NCBI GenBank assembly: GCA_964603785.1
Contig: CAZRWD010000008.1
Location: forward strand, 45,188 to 109,187
Source of the DNA: CAZRWD01 sp964603785
GTDB taxonomy: Bacteria; Fermentibacterota; Fermentibacteria; Fermentibacterales; Fermentibacteraceae
Direction: 5' to 3'
DNA: 64,000 nt
Under the pieces are notes generated by a model. It did not search any database. It was given only the letters and a program-made list of their open reading frames with translations, and had not been told where the DNA came from. The translations under genes and the position numbers were made by a program. This document shows, one piece after another, positions 41,676 through 52,640 of this stretch (position 1 is the first letter of the stretch; each line of letters starts with the position of its first letter).

Positions 41676-44116
41676 GCGGCGGGCAGCGTGATCGTGAAGG
41701 TGGTCCCCGAGCCGGGGGTGGAATCGACCTCGATCCGCCCCCCGTGCTGCGTCACCAGGGAGAGGGTGACCGCCAGGCCGAGACCGCTCCCCCGCTCCTT
41801 CGTCGTGAAGTAGGGATCGAAGATCCTCGCCAGGACATCCCTGGGAATCCCGGGGCCCGTGTCCGAGATGCTCGTCGCGACCTCCCGCTCCCCCGTCGCG
41901 GACATCCTGTTCCAGAGCCTCGCGGTGATGACGCCTCCGCCCGGCTGCATGGCCTCGCGGGCGTTGACTATGAAGTTGCTGAAGGCCTGGACCATCTGGC
42001 CCTCGTTGGCGAGGACGCGCCAGAGGTTCGACTGCGCGTCCATCTCGAACCTGATCCCGGAACCGCTGAGTACGAGACGCGCAGTCCCGGACAGCAGACC
42101 GGCCAGGTCCAGCCTGGTCCTGCCTCCGGGGCTCTCCCCCCGCGCGAGGGTCTCGAGCTGCTTCAGGAGCAGGGAGGCCTTGTCGCAGGCCTCGAGTGCG
42201 TTCTGCAGGTGCCTCTCGACCTTCGCCGGATCGCCCGAGGCCATGCCGAGATCGATGTTGCCGCTCACCGCGGAGAGGATGTTCCTGAAGTCGTGTGCGA
42301 TGCCGCCCGCCATGAGGGACATCGACTCCTGCTTCTGGGCCGCCAGCAGCTCGGCCTCCAGACGCTTCCTCCCGGTGACCTCGCGGACGGTGCACACGAC
42401 CGTGCCCGTCTCGAACGGACCCATGCGGCACTCGAAGATCCCCTGGGCGGGACCCTCGACGATGCGGTACTCGAAGACTTCGGCCTGCTTGGTGTTCAGT
42501 ACGCGTATCACGGTCTCCATGGCCGTCACGAGGTCCTCGGGGGCCATCCCGACGGCCGTCAGGTTCGTGTCGACCACCTGATCCTCCGGGACGGAGAGAC
42601 GGGCCTCGGTGCCGGCATGGAAGCCGACGATCGTGCCGTCGCGGGAGAGCACGAACACGCTCTCCGGAATGGCGTCGAGGATCGCCGCGTTGCGCTTCTG
42701 CAGCCGCCCCAGCTCCTCCTCCGCCCTCTTCCTGCCGGTCATGTCTATCGTTATGCCGCCGATCAGCGAGACTCCGGACTCGTCCGGGCCGACAGGGAAG
42801 ATGTGGAAGAGGAGGCTCCTGATCCCGGGGACGCCTAGCTGCGCATCGAGCTCGGCAACGGTCGGCCTGCCCGTCGAGAGCACCTGGCGGTCCAGGTCCC
42901 TGATTCTCGAGGCGACTTCCGGAGGCCAGATCTCGCTCTCCTGTAGACCCTCCCAGTCCTCCCTGGCCCCGAGCACCTCCCGCCTGAAGCTCTCGCTGGC
43001 GTACAGGAGACGCCCGTCCGGATGCTTGATGAAGGCATAGCCGGGCATGAACCTGGAGAACTGCTCGAAGCGCATGCGTGTCTGCCTGAGATCCGACGAC
43101 GCCCTCTGCAGCTTCTCCAGGGTCTCGTCCACGGTCCCCGCCAGCCTGGCGAGCTCGTCTCCCCCCCCCTTCCCGCACCTCCTGGAGGGGTCGCCGCTCT
43201 CCCCGATCATCCTGATCCTTCCGGACAGGTCCTTCAGCGGACCCATGACGACGAGCTCGAAGAGGATCATCGTGACGAGGGTGAACAAGAGGCACGCGCC
43301 GAGAACCAGGAGCACCACCTCGCCCGCCACGCCCCTGCCCGAGGAGTAGATCTGCCTCGGCCCGGTGATCCTCAGGACCGGATCCAGTCCGGGGCCCTCC
43401 CCCAGCAGGGCGTAGACCTCCACGGTGTCCCCGGGAAGGGGCCTGACCTCGGTACGGCCCGGGGCGGCCGAGAGACCGGCGGGTCCGCTGCCCGGGGGCA
43501 GGAGGCGGACCGTGGTCCCGGGAAGGCAGACCAGGTCCTCCAGCAGGGTCCTGTCTATCCTGCGGGCGCTCAGAACGGTCCCCGCGTCGCCCGATGGCGG
43601 TGCGACGGCTTCGACATCGGCGGCCCCGACCATCCAGGCCGAGGTGCCGACGAAGACGATCCCTCCTCCGGACATGCCTTCGACCGTCGGTGACGCCAGA
43701 CCGGACTCCTGGAGGACGGCCTGGAGCCCGGGGGGGAACTGGACGAGGCCCCCGCCGGCGGGGTCGAATCCGGTCGAGAAGAGCAGCCGGCCGTCGGCGC
43801 CGAACACGGCCAGCGCCTCCACCCCCCTCTCCGCAAGGAACTCCTCGGAGACGACGGCCCTGAGGAGGTCGAGGTTCCGGGTGTCCACGAACCCCGCCAT
43901 CTCCTCGGACACCGCCAGCTCGATGGATGACGAGGTCATCCGCCCGATCCTGTTCATCGCCACGGAACGGACGGCCTCGGCGGCTCCTCCGAGCTGATCC
44001 CTCTCGAGCCTCGCGAAGGTGTCTAGGAACAGGAACCTGAAGAGCAGGGCCGTGGCGGCGGAGACCAGCAGCAGCACGAACACCAGCAGGATGGACAGCC
44101 TGCCCCTGAGAGTCAC
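41672..44116 (-). CDS. Membrane histidine kinase with CHASE4-like sensor and two PAS domains
   Basis: The product has 814 residues. An N-terminal helix (LSILLVFVLLLVSAATALLF), an extracytoplasmic CHASE4-type sensor (about 30-255) and a second helix near 265-290 come first. HAMP (about 290-345) and two PAS domains (350-460 and 475-590) follow. HisKA has His608 in GGIAHDFRNILSAV, and HATPase has NFIVNAREAM, SDTGPGIP and GSGLGLAVTLSLV. The GTG start overlaps the upstream hybrid kinase stop as GTGA. It lacks a receiver; its upstream neighbour has one, so the two may act in one relay. Confidence 0.88.
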   Translation of the reverse strand: MTLRGRLSILLVFVLLLVSAATALLFRFLFLDTFARLERDQLGGAAEAVRSVAMNRIGRMTSSSIELAVSEEMAGFVDTRNLDLLRAVVSEEFLAERGVEALAVFGADGRLLFSTGFDPAGGGLVQFPPGLQAVLQESGLASPTVEGMSGGGIVFVGTSAWMVGAADVEAVAPPSGDAGTVLSARRIDRTLLEDLVCLPGTTVRLLPPGSGPAGLSAAPGRTEVRPLPGDTVEVYALLGEGPGLDPVLRITGPRQIYSSGRGVAGEVVLLVLGACLLFTLVTMILFELVVMGPLKDLSGRIRMIGESGDPSRRCGKGGGDELARLAGTVDETLEKLQRASSDLRQTRMRFEQFSRFMPGYAFIKHPDGRLLYASESFRREVLGAREDWEGLQESEIWPPEVASRIRDLDRQVLSTGRPTVAELDAQLGVPGIRSLLFHIFPVGPDESGVSLIGGITIDMTGRKRAEEELGRLQKRNAAILDAIPESVFVLSRDGTIVGFHAGTEARLSVPEDQVVDTNLTAVGMAPEDLVTAMETVIRVLNTKQAEVFEYRIVEGPAQGIFECRMGPFETGTVVCTVREVTGRKRLEAELLAAQKQESMSLMAGGIAHDFRNILSAVSGNIDLGMASGDPAKVERHLQNALEACDKASLLLKQLETLARGESPGGRTRLDLAGLLSGTARLVLSGSGIRFEMDAQSNLWRVLANEGQMVQAFSNFIVNAREAMQPGGGVITARLWNRMSATGEREVATSISDTGPGIPRDVLARIFDPYFTTKERGSGLGLAVTLSLVTQHGGRIEVDSTPGSGTTFTITLPAA

Positions 44117-46665
44117 GGCGCGTCACCCCCACCGGGCCGTCCGGGTGCGCCGCCGTCGGGATCAGGGGGTACGGCTCCGGGTCCGGATTGCAGCACCCCG
44201 GTCACGGCCTCGCCAAGCTGGCGCAGGGTGAAGGGCTTGCGCAGCGAGTGGACGAACCCGTGGGCGGCGCAGTCCGACATGACGGAGTCGGAGGAGTAGC
44301 CGCTCGACACGATCGCGGGGATTCCGCCGAACCTGCTCCTGATCCTGGAGAGGGTCTCGACCCCGCCCATCCCCCCCGGGACGACCAGGTCGAGGATCAG
44401 CAGGTCGAAGCTCCTTCCGGCCCTCGCTTCGCGGGCTATCGTCTCGATGGCCTCGCCACCGTTCGCGGCCTTCTCCACGCGGAAGTCGAGGAGCTCCAGC
44501 ATCTCCGCCAGGGTCTCCAGCACGAGGGGGTCGTCGTCCATGACCAGGATGCGGTGCGTCCGCCCGTCCCGGCCGGCCGGGCGGGCGGATGCGGAGAGGT
44601 CGACCGCGGCCGCGGGCTCTCCGAGGGCCGGCAGGAGGATCCTCAGCCTGCCGCCCGGCCCCGGGAGCGCGGTCATCCAGCCCCCGTGCCTCAGCACTAC
44701 GGAGTGGCATACGGAGAGCCCCAGGCCGCGCGACTCGCTCTTGGTCGTGAAGTAGGGCTCGAACACCCTTGTCAGGTCCTGACACCTGAAGCCCGGACCC
44801 GAATCGACGAAGTCCATCCTGACGTACCTGCCGGGCGGGAGGGGCGATCCTTCGGTGTCCGTGGTGTTGGCGACTCCGACGGTCATGGTCCCCAGCCTTC
44901 CGAGAGCCTCGATGCTGTTCTGGCCGATGTTCCTGAAGACCTGCGAGAGCTGTTCCGCATCGGCCTCGAGATCCCAGCAGTCTGCGGGCGCCAGTATCGT
45001 GAGAGCTATGCCGGAGGCCTTCATGAGCGGGGCCAGGACAGCCTCGAGGAGGGGACCGGGCGGGACCCTGCCGGTCACCGGGTCTCCCCCCGATGCGAAG
45101 GTGAGCAGCCTCCTCGTCAGGTCCCCGGCCGTCCTGCAGGCATCGAGGGCCCTCTCGAGATCGGCCGCCGTCCTCCCGGATCCGGCCTCGGCGTGCACGG
45201 AGGCCAGCTCGATGCTCCCCATGGCCGCGGAGAGGCAGTTGTTGAAGTCGTGCGCGAGCCCGCCGGCGAGGAGCCCGAGGCTCTCGAGCCTCTGGATCCT
45301 GGCCGCCTCCTGCTCGGCCCGGCGCATCCGGGTCACGTCCCTGACCATCACCAGCACCCTGTCTGCGTCCAGGGCCACGACCCTCGCATCGAAGAACACC
45401 GTGGAGTCGCCGATGCTCATACCGAAGGAGACGCTCTCGACGGTTCCGTTCTCTATCGCGGAGGCGATCAGCCCCAGCCCCCGATCCGCCTCGATGCCCT
45501 GCAGATCGAAGCTGGAGAGGTCCAGCCCCGTCACCTCGTCCGTCGAATAGGGCCATGCGGACCCGAAACCGGGCTGTGACGACAGGATGACGCCATCCCT
45601 CGACATCACGAGCATGTAGTCCGGGAGAGCGCGGAGAATGGCGGCATTCCTCCTTTCGCTCTCGCGGAGATCCACGGCGGCGGACTCGAGCCGTTCGAGT
45701 ATCGGCTCGACCGCGAGGCTGACCCGCGACACAACGTCCAGCCCCTTTTCGCCGTCACCCGTCCCGTCCTGGTCGATGGAGGCGCGGATCCTCGAGAGGA
45801 GCGCCGTGAGCCGCCGGACCACGAGCATCTGGATCAGGACGAGGGTGAGCGCGGAGAAGGCCAGCCCCGAGAGCACGACCATGAGGACGACGTTCCTCAG
45901 GATGGATGACGCCATCCCGGAGATGGTCCGCGGCTTGTCGAGCGTGAGGGCTATCAGGCTGCCGTCCAGCGTCTCTAGGATCTCCGTTGCCGAGACCGTC
46001 GAATCGCCGACGAGGAACGGGGGCGGCGGCGAGCCGGCCGGAAGCACCTCCATCGATGCCCGGCCCGGCAGGGTGCCGGGGTAGAAGGCCAGCCCGTCCG
46101 GCGTCTCCAGGAGCTCGATCATGACGAGCGATCCGGCCGGAGGACCCTCGTTCCTGCTCGTGAGAACCGGATGGAATGCGACAGCGGCAGGCTTCCCGCC
46201 CAGGGCCAGGAGGCCGGAACCGGGAACGCCCCCGAGCGACAGCCCGGAAAGCACCCCCCCCTCCTCCCAGAGCTCCGAGAGACCCGGGGGGAAGGCCTGG
46301 ACCGAGTCGCCCGATCGGAACCTGACCGCCACAGGGGCTCCGCCGGTGTCGTAGATCGCGATCAGATCCAGAGAGAGGCTCTCGAAGGTCTCCATCCGGA
46401 GGTCGCGATCGTCGAAGACGGGGTTCGTCCCGAGCATGAAGGCGTAGGTCTCGTCCCAGGCCGCCCAGTCGCGGGTCGTGCCTTCGAGGCGGTCGACGGA
46501 GTTGTCGAGCACCCCCGAGATGATCTCCAGGTCCTCCGACGCCTCCCTGCGCTCGATCTGCCCGAGGGCCGGGCCGAACACCCGGATGCAAACCAGTACC
46601 GCCGCAGCGGCCATCAGGACGAGAGTGCCCCCGAGGAGGAGAAGCGTCTGCCGCCTGAGGTTCAT
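44113..46665 (-). CDS. Hybrid histidine kinase with CHASE4-like sensor, PAS and receiver domain
   Basis: The product has 850 residues. It has two membrane helices (about 8-28 and 255-280) around a CHASE4-like sensor (RDWAAWDETYAFMLGTNP is typical). A PAS domain lies at 340-450. HisKA has His472 in GGLAHDFNNCLSAAMG, HATPase has NIGQNSIEALGRLG and SRGLGLSVCHSVV, and the receiver at 710-835 has the phosphorylated Asp759 in LILDLVVPGG. Its sensor layout and size match the downstream kinase, so the pair probably arose by duplication. No DNA-binding output domain is encoded here. A perfect hairpin precedes it. Confidence 0.88.
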   Translation of the reverse strand: MNLRRQTLLLLGGTLVLMAAAAVLVCIRVFGPALGQIERREASEDLEIISGVLDNSVDRLEGTTRDWAAWDETYAFMLGTNPVFDDRDLRMETFESLSLDLIAIYDTGGAPVAVRFRSGDSVQAFPPGLSELWEEGGVLSGLSLGGVPGSGLLALGGKPAAVAFHPVLTSRNEGPPAGSLVMIELLETPDGLAFYPGTLPGRASMEVLPAGSPPPPFLVGDSTVSATEILETLDGSLIALTLDKPRTISGMASSILRNVVLMVVLSGLAFSALTLVLIQMLVVRRLTALLSRIRASIDQDGTGDGEKGLDVVSRVSLAVEPILERLESAAVDLRESERRNAAILRALPDYMLVMSRDGVILSSQPGFGSAWPYSTDEVTGLDLSSFDLQGIEADRGLGLIASAIENGTVESVSFGMSIGDSTVFFDARVVALDADRVLVMVRDVTRMRRAEQEAARIQRLESLGLLAGGLAHDFNNCLSAAMGSIELASVHAEAGSGRTAADLERALDACRTAGDLTRRLLTFASGGDPVTGRVPPGPLLEAVLAPLMKASGIALTILAPADCWDLEADAEQLSQVFRNIGQNSIEALGRLGTMTVGVANTTDTEGSPLPPGRYVRMDFVDSGPGFRCQDLTRVFEPYFTTKSESRGLGLSVCHSVVLRHGGWMTALPGPGGRLRILLPALGEPAAAVDLSASARPAGRDGRTHRILVMDDDPLVLETLAEMLELLDFRVEKAANGGEAIETIAREARAGRSFDLLILDLVVPGGMGGVETLSRIRSRFGGIPAIVSSGYSSDSVMSDCAAHGFVHSLRKPFTLRQLGEAVTGVLQSGPGAVPPDPDGGAPGRPGGGDAP

Positions 46666-46675
46666 GCCACCACCC

Positions 46676-46695
46676 GGGCACCCCGGGGGGTGCCC
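46676..46695. promoter_or_regulatory. Perfect 9-bp inverted repeat between fabD and the hybrid kinase
   Basis: GGGCACCCC and GGGGTGCCC are separated by two bases (effective stem 8, loop 4). It lies after the fabD stop and just before the GGTGG ribosome binding region of the kinase. No U-tract follows. It could be a terminator-like or translation-blocking hairpin. Confidence 0.4.
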
Positions 46696-46720
46696 CCGCA
46701 GGCTCGTTGCCGCCGTCCGG

Positions 46721-47656
46721 TCAGTTCCCGCCGAGCCTTTCGAGCGTCTCGTCCAGAGCCCGGGCCGTCGCGGTGCCGTGGACCGAGATGCCGGAGAATC
46801 CCTTGAGAAGCCCCTGGAGCACGGCTCCGGGGCCGACCTCCACGAAGGTGTCGAAGCCTCCCTCCGCGAGAAGTCTCATGGAATCGGCCCAGAGGACCGG
46901 CGAGACGACCTGTTCCGCGAGGAGGCTCCTGCACTCCTCCCCGGTCGTCACGAAACCCGCCGTGACGTTGGCGACGACGGGGATCGAGGGTGCAGCGAAG
47001 GTCTCGCCCCGCAGGACCTCCGCGAGCCCCGCCGAGGCGGGGCGCATCAGGGGCGAATGCCAGGCGCCGGACACCTTCAGCGGGATGACCTTCCTGATCC
47101 CCATCTCCCCGGCCCTCTCCCGGATGGCGGCCACCGCCTCCGTGGAGCCTGAGACGACGACCTGCCCCTCGGAGTTGATGTTCGCCACCCCTATGGCGCC
47201 CAGGTGGGATGCCTGCGCAACGAGTGCCTCGGCAGCCTCGCGGGTTGCGCCGATGAGGGCGGCCATCGCTCCGGGGTGCTCCTCCGCGCAGGCCTGCATC
47301 AGCGTCCCGCGGATCCTGGTGAGCCTGACCGCCGTCGAGGCGTCCAGGACCCCGGCGGCGCAGAGGGCCGAGTACTCCCCGAGGCTGTGCCCGGCTGCGG
47401 CATCCGCCCTGATGCCCGCCTCGCGCAGGACGGCGAGGGTGGCCAGGTTCACCGCAGTGATCGAGGGCTGTACGTTGTCGGTGCGGGTCAGGAGGTCTTC
47501 GGGGCCTTCCCGGACCAGCGCCATGAGCCCGGGGCGGTCCGCATCGGAGTCGAGCCTCCCGAAGACTTCCGAAGCAGCCTGGAAGGACGAGAGGTGATCA
47601 GCCATGCCAACGCTCTGGGAGCCCTGGCCCGGGAACAGGAATGCAGTCTTTCCCAT
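46721..47656 (-). CDS. fabD: Malonyl-CoA:ACP transacylase
   Basis: FabD loads malonyl groups onto acyl carrier protein for fatty acid synthesis. At 311 residues it is a usual length. Motifs are FLFPGQGSQSVGM, the nucleophile Ser in AAGHSLGEYSAL, the conserved Arg in RIRGTLMQ, VANINSEGQVVVSG, the catalytic His in SGAWHSPLM and the oxyanion region EVGPGAVLQGL. The ATG at 47656 is chosen because the FLFPGQGS strand starts at once and GGAGG lies upstream. The usual neighbours fabH, fabG and acpP are absent; instead it sits between a spermidine-synthase-like gene and two histidine kinases. Confidence 0.95.
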   Translation of the reverse strand: MGKTAFLFPGQGSQSVGMADHLSSFQAASEVFGRLDSDADRPGLMALVREGPEDLLTRTDNVQPSITAVNLATLAVLREAGIRADAAAGHSLGEYSALCAAGVLDASTAVRLTRIRGTLMQACAEEHPGAMAALIGATREAAEALVAQASHLGAIGVANINSEGQVVVSGSTEAVAAIRERAGEMGIRKVIPLKVSGAWHSPLMRPASAGLAEVLRGETFAAPSIPVVANVTAGFVTTGEECRSLLAEQVVSPVLWADSMRLLAEGGFDTFVEVGPGAVLQGLLKGFSGISVHGTATARALDETLERLGGN

Positions 47657-47699
47657 CAGGGGTCGAACCTCCGCTTCGCATCGGGTGGACAACGCATAA
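47657..47699 (-). other. Short gap before fabD
   Basis: Forty-three bases with the fabD ribosome binding site. A possible promoter overlaps the end of the upstream gene: TTGCAC, 17 bases, TATGCG on the minus strand. It would let fabD and the kinases be transcribed apart from the exporter genes. Evidence is weak. Confidence 0.25.
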
Positions 47700-50186
47700 T
47701 CAACCTCCGGGACTCGTGCAATCCCGCACTCCCCCATCGCGCAACAGGGTGCGCAGCATGCCCGGCCTGGGCCAGGCTGGATCGACCCTCTCCGCCCTGT
47801 CGAGAAGGCGCAGGGCGTCGTCCTCGAGTCCCCTCCGGCCCATCTCCTCCGCAGCCGTCACGAGCGCCACGGCAAGCCATCTGGAGGTCATCGACGAGTG
47901 CGGGGCCTCCTCGAGGACCGCGGCGGCCTCGCCCAGCCTGCCGCTCCAGTAGAGGATCTGGCCGTTCCTGAGATGGTCCGTCCCGCCGCGGAGGGAGAGG
48001 AGCATGAGGACGCACGGGGCGATAGTCGCCTGGGCCCCCCCGCGGACCCTCCTCCGGATGAACTGGCAGGGCGCCCTGTCGTCGGTGTTGAGTCCGCCCG
48101 CCTGCGGGAGGCGGGCCAGATCCTCCTCCGAGGCGACCTCCGTCAGGGGATCGGGGTCGTCCAGGTCGAACCCGCTCGATTCGAGCGCCGCCCGGGCCGC
48201 GGGGGTGTCGAACATCGCATCGATGTCGAGGGTCAGGCACGAGTCGGAGCCGACCAGCACTACATGCCTGCCGCCCGCGAGATGCACCCTGCAGCTGGGG
48301 AACACGGAGCCCCAGGTGCGGAGAATCCGCCCGAAGTCCTCGACCGGCAGCTGATGGAGCGGGACCCACTGCGCCGCGACCCCGCCGGGGCCCAGATGCG
48401 ACCTCATCTCCAGGTAGAACTCCCGCGTGTAGAGGACCCAGCTGTCCGAGGAACCCGGGTGGGTCGCGTCGCACACTATGAGGTCCCACTCGGACCCGTC
48501 GACCGCCAGGAAGTTCCTGCCGTCGTCGCCGACGAGTCCGAACCTGGGGTCGAGGTCGGGCCTGCCGTTCTCGGGGGCGAACAGCGGGAGGGCCTCCGCC
48601 ACCGACGGGCAGATCTCGACGCAGGTCAGCGTCCCGATGTCGTGCGAAAGGAGGGAGCCCGCCGTGATCCCGCCTCCCAGGGCTATCACCAGGACGCTGT
48701 CGGCGCCGGGCCGGTATCCCCAGGGGAGATGCCCCAGGAGGTGGAAGGCCTCCATCGAGGCCTGGTCGACCGGAACCTCCTCCACGCCGTTTATCCGGAG
48801 GCTCCGGTGCCCGTCCCAGTCGCGTCCGAAGACGGCCACGGTGGCGGTCCTGGCCTCGTCGAAGAACAGGAGCCGGAGATCCGGCGAGGGGCTCCTCGAG
48901 CCAGGCGGCGCCAGCAGGACGGCGGCGGCCAGCGCCGGTACCGCCAGGACGGGCACCAGGGCGGTGCTCATCCTCCTGCGGTCGACGGCCGCGGCTACCG
49001 TTCCCGTGAGAGAGGCGGCCACGGCGAGGAAGCCGCTTCCGGCGGTGGGACCGAACCACCCCAGGACGAGCCAGGAGCCGAAGAAGGGCCCGGCTGCGGC
49101 CCCGAGAGAGTTGGCCATGGCGAGGAGCCCGACGTCCGCGCCGAGGGTGCCCTCCCTCCCGGCGGCTCGGACCATGAGAGGGAAGGTGGCCCCCATGAGC
49201 ACGGATGCAGGTATCATCGAGAGAACTGCAAGCGCGGCCATCGATGGGCCGCGGTACCCCGGCGGGAGGAGGCCGGCGAGAACGGGCTGCAGGGCCGAGA
49301 GTGCCAGCGGCAGGGCTCCGGCGACACCCTCTCCGGCCACGCACAGCCCGAAGGCCGACAGCGGGCTCCCGCGAAGCCTCCTGCCCGCGAGGCTGCCGAG
49401 CGAGAGCCCAGCGAGCACCGAGGCGCCCATCAGGGAGAATGCGTAGGTGCTGTTGCCGAGTATGAAGGTCAGCTGCCTGGCCCAGACGCTCTCCCATGCG
49501 AGCGCGATCATGCCGCTGGCGGCGTAGAGGATGGCATGCAGCGGCCTGGGGCCGGCGGTGACCGGGACGGGCGCCCCGGACAGCGGGGGGGCGGGGGCGG
49601 ACCTTCCCGGCATGAGCGCGGAGACCACCATGAGTCCGCTGGAGAGGATCAGCGAAGCTCTCGCGCCGAGGGCCTCGAGGAGGACGAATCCGGTCAGCAG
49701 GCCCCCGAGCGCGGACCCGGCCGTGTTGAACGCATAGAGCCCCGCGATCCTCCGGACACCTCCGGCACCCTCGACCAGCCTCGCGAGGAGGGGGACGATC
49801 CCTCCGGCGAGGAAGGCGGGCGGGAGCACCAGGAAGGCGGCCGTCACGGCCCTGACGACGGCCGGAGGCAGCCCGTGCGATCCGAGGGCGGCGGACAGGT
49901 CGTGGAACAGGGGGGCGAACAGGGCCGGAGCGAGGAAGGTCGCCGCGCATGCGAAGGCCAGCCGCCTGACCATCCGGAGAGGGTTCTCCGAGCGCTCGCC
50001 CCTTACTCCCCAGAAGACGCCTCCCAGGGCCAGGCCCGCCATGGTGGCCGAGAGCACCACCGCTGTCGAATCCACGCTCCCGCCCGTCAGGATGAGGAGG
50101 GTCCTGTTCCAGACCACTTCGGCCGAGAGGAGGGCCAGCCCCGCAGAGAAGGAGAAAGCGCCGAGCCTCAAGGTCCCCGACCTCAC
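47700..50186 (-). CDS. Membrane-fused spermidine synthase-like protein
   Basis: The product has 828 residues. Residues 1-455 hold about 12 membrane helices, with the family start FSAGLALLSAEVVWNRTLLI and a second similar block (IALAWESVWARQLTFILGNS). Residues 470-690 form a spermidine-synthase-type methyltransferase fold with VLVIALGGGITAGSL, CVEICPSVAEALPLF, GDDGRNFL and DLIVCDATHPG. A helical TPR-like tail follows. Proteins of this fused MFS/spermidine synthase family are common in such lineages but their product is not established; no SAM decarboxylase is in view. The GTG start overlaps the permease stop as GTGA. Confidence 0.82.
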   Translation of the reverse strand: MRSGTLRLGAFSFSAGLALLSAEVVWNRTLLILTGGSVDSTAVVLSATMAGLALGGVFWGVRGERSENPLRMVRRLAFACAATFLAPALFAPLFHDLSAALGSHGLPPAVVRAVTAAFLVLPPAFLAGGIVPLLARLVEGAGGVRRIAGLYAFNTAGSALGGLLTGFVLLEALGARASLILSSGLMVVSALMPGRSAPAPPLSGAPVPVTAGPRPLHAILYAASGMIALAWESVWARQLTFILGNSTYAFSLMGASVLAGLSLGSLAGRRLRGSPLSAFGLCVAGEGVAGALPLALSALQPVLAGLLPPGYRGPSMAALAVLSMIPASVLMGATFPLMVRAAGREGTLGADVGLLAMANSLGAAAGPFFGSWLVLGWFGPTAGSGFLAVAASLTGTVAAAVDRRRMSTALVPVLAVPALAAAVLLAPPGSRSPSPDLRLLFFDEARTATVAVFGRDWDGHRSLRINGVEEVPVDQASMEAFHLLGHLPWGYRPGADSVLVIALGGGITAGSLLSHDIGTLTCVEICPSVAEALPLFAPENGRPDLDPRFGLVGDDGRNFLAVDGSEWDLIVCDATHPGSSDSWVLYTREFYLEMRSHLGPGGVAAQWVPLHQLPVEDFGRILRTWGSVFPSCRVHLAGGRHVVLVGSDSCLTLDIDAMFDTPAARAALESSGFDLDDPDPLTEVASEEDLARLPQAGGLNTDDRAPCQFIRRRVRGGAQATIAPCVLMLLSLRGGTDHLRNGQILYWSGRLGEAAAVLEEAPHSSMTSRWLAVALVTAAEEMGRRGLEDDALRLLDRAERVDPAWPRPGMLRTLLRDGGVRDCTSPGG

Positions 50187-51413
50187 TGCCCGTGTCCCAG
50201 GGCCCGGACGGGTTCGAGCCGGGCGGCGCGGAGGGCCGGGAAGACCCCTGCGAGGATCCCTACGAGGGCGCTGGCTCCTACCGCGAGGAACACGCTCCAT
50301 GCCTCCAGTCCTGCGGGTATCGGCGAGATCGATGACACGAGCAATGCGAGCAGGCTTCCCGCACCGACCCCCATGGCGCCTCCCACGAGGGCTAGTATGA
50401 CCGACTCCGTGAGGAACTGCACGAGTATCTGCCGGTCCGTGGCCCCCATGGCCTTCCGCAGTCCGATCTCCCTGGTCCTCTCCGTCACGCTCACGAGCAT
50501 GATGTTGGCAATGCCCACCGAGCCCACGAGGAGGGCTATGGCGGAGATGGCCAGCATGGCGGCGTAGATGCCCGTCGAGATGTTCCTGTAGGTGTCGAGC
50601 AGCTGCTCCGCCGTCACGAGCTCGAAGTCGTTGTCGTCGTCGAGGCCGAGCCCCCTGAGCCTGCGCATCGCAGCCTCGATCCTGCCGACGAACGCATCCA
50701 TGTCCGACCCGGGCTCGGCCTCCACCGCTATGGACATCCGCGGGCCCGGCTCCGCCCATGCCCCGAAGATGCCCAGAGGCACGACGATGAAGTTGTCCTG
50801 GGTCTGGCCCATGATCTCCCCCGAGCTCTCGAGGACCCCGAGAACCAGGAGTCTCCTGCCTTCCGCCTCTATGGTCATGCCGGAGGGGTCGGAATCGCCG
50901 AAGAGCCTCTCGGAGACGGAGGCGCCCACCACGCAGACGCTCCTCCCGGAGGCGGCCTCGAACTCGGTGAAGAACCTGCCCCCGGAGAGGTCCCGGTGGG
51001 CCACGACCGGCCAGTCATGAGTCGTCCCGAGAAGGGCGGCCGCGAGCTCGACTCCGTCGGGGGCCTTCACGCTCACGAACCACTCGGCCTGCGGGACGGA
51101 GGCGATCACCCCCGGAACGCCTTCGAGTCCGCGGGCGTCCGACGCGCTGAAGTCGGCCCTCCTCCTGTACTCCCTGGAGTCGCCCGCCATCACCGCGGGC
51201 ATCTTCTGGATGTAGACGGTCCCCGCTCCGATTCCCCCGAGCGCGTCCGTCACCTGCCGGTTGAGGCCCTGGACGAGGCTGGCCACACCCGTGACGGTGG
51301 CCACCCCGATGACTATGCCGGTCGTGGTGAGAACGCTTCTCATGCGGTTGGACCACAGGTCCGCGGCGGCGGAGGCCAGGTGCTCCAGCAGTATCCTCGC
51401 CGCTCCTGCGGGA

Positions 51414-51421
<8 letters not shown>
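50183..51421 (-). CDS. MacB-type ABC transporter permease, second copy
   Basis: The 412-residue protein has the MacB/FtsX layout: an N-terminal membrane helix (VLTTTGIVIGVATVTGVASL), a periplasmic core of about 200 residues and three C-terminal helices, including SVGIANIMLVSVTERTREIG and LRKAMGATDRQILVQFLTES. It lacks an ATPase domain; the separate ATPase is encoded at 52637-53329. It overlaps the first permease gene by eight bases. The two permeases are clearly paralogs and could form a heterodimer. Confidence 0.9.

Positions 51422-52636
<1,215 letters not shown>

Positions 52637-52640
<4 letters not shown>

Noticed and set aside
47650..47700. TTCGA-containing segment resembling a tRNA T-arm
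   Set aside because: The flanking bases do not form the five-pair T stem and no acceptor or anticodon arm can be drawn.
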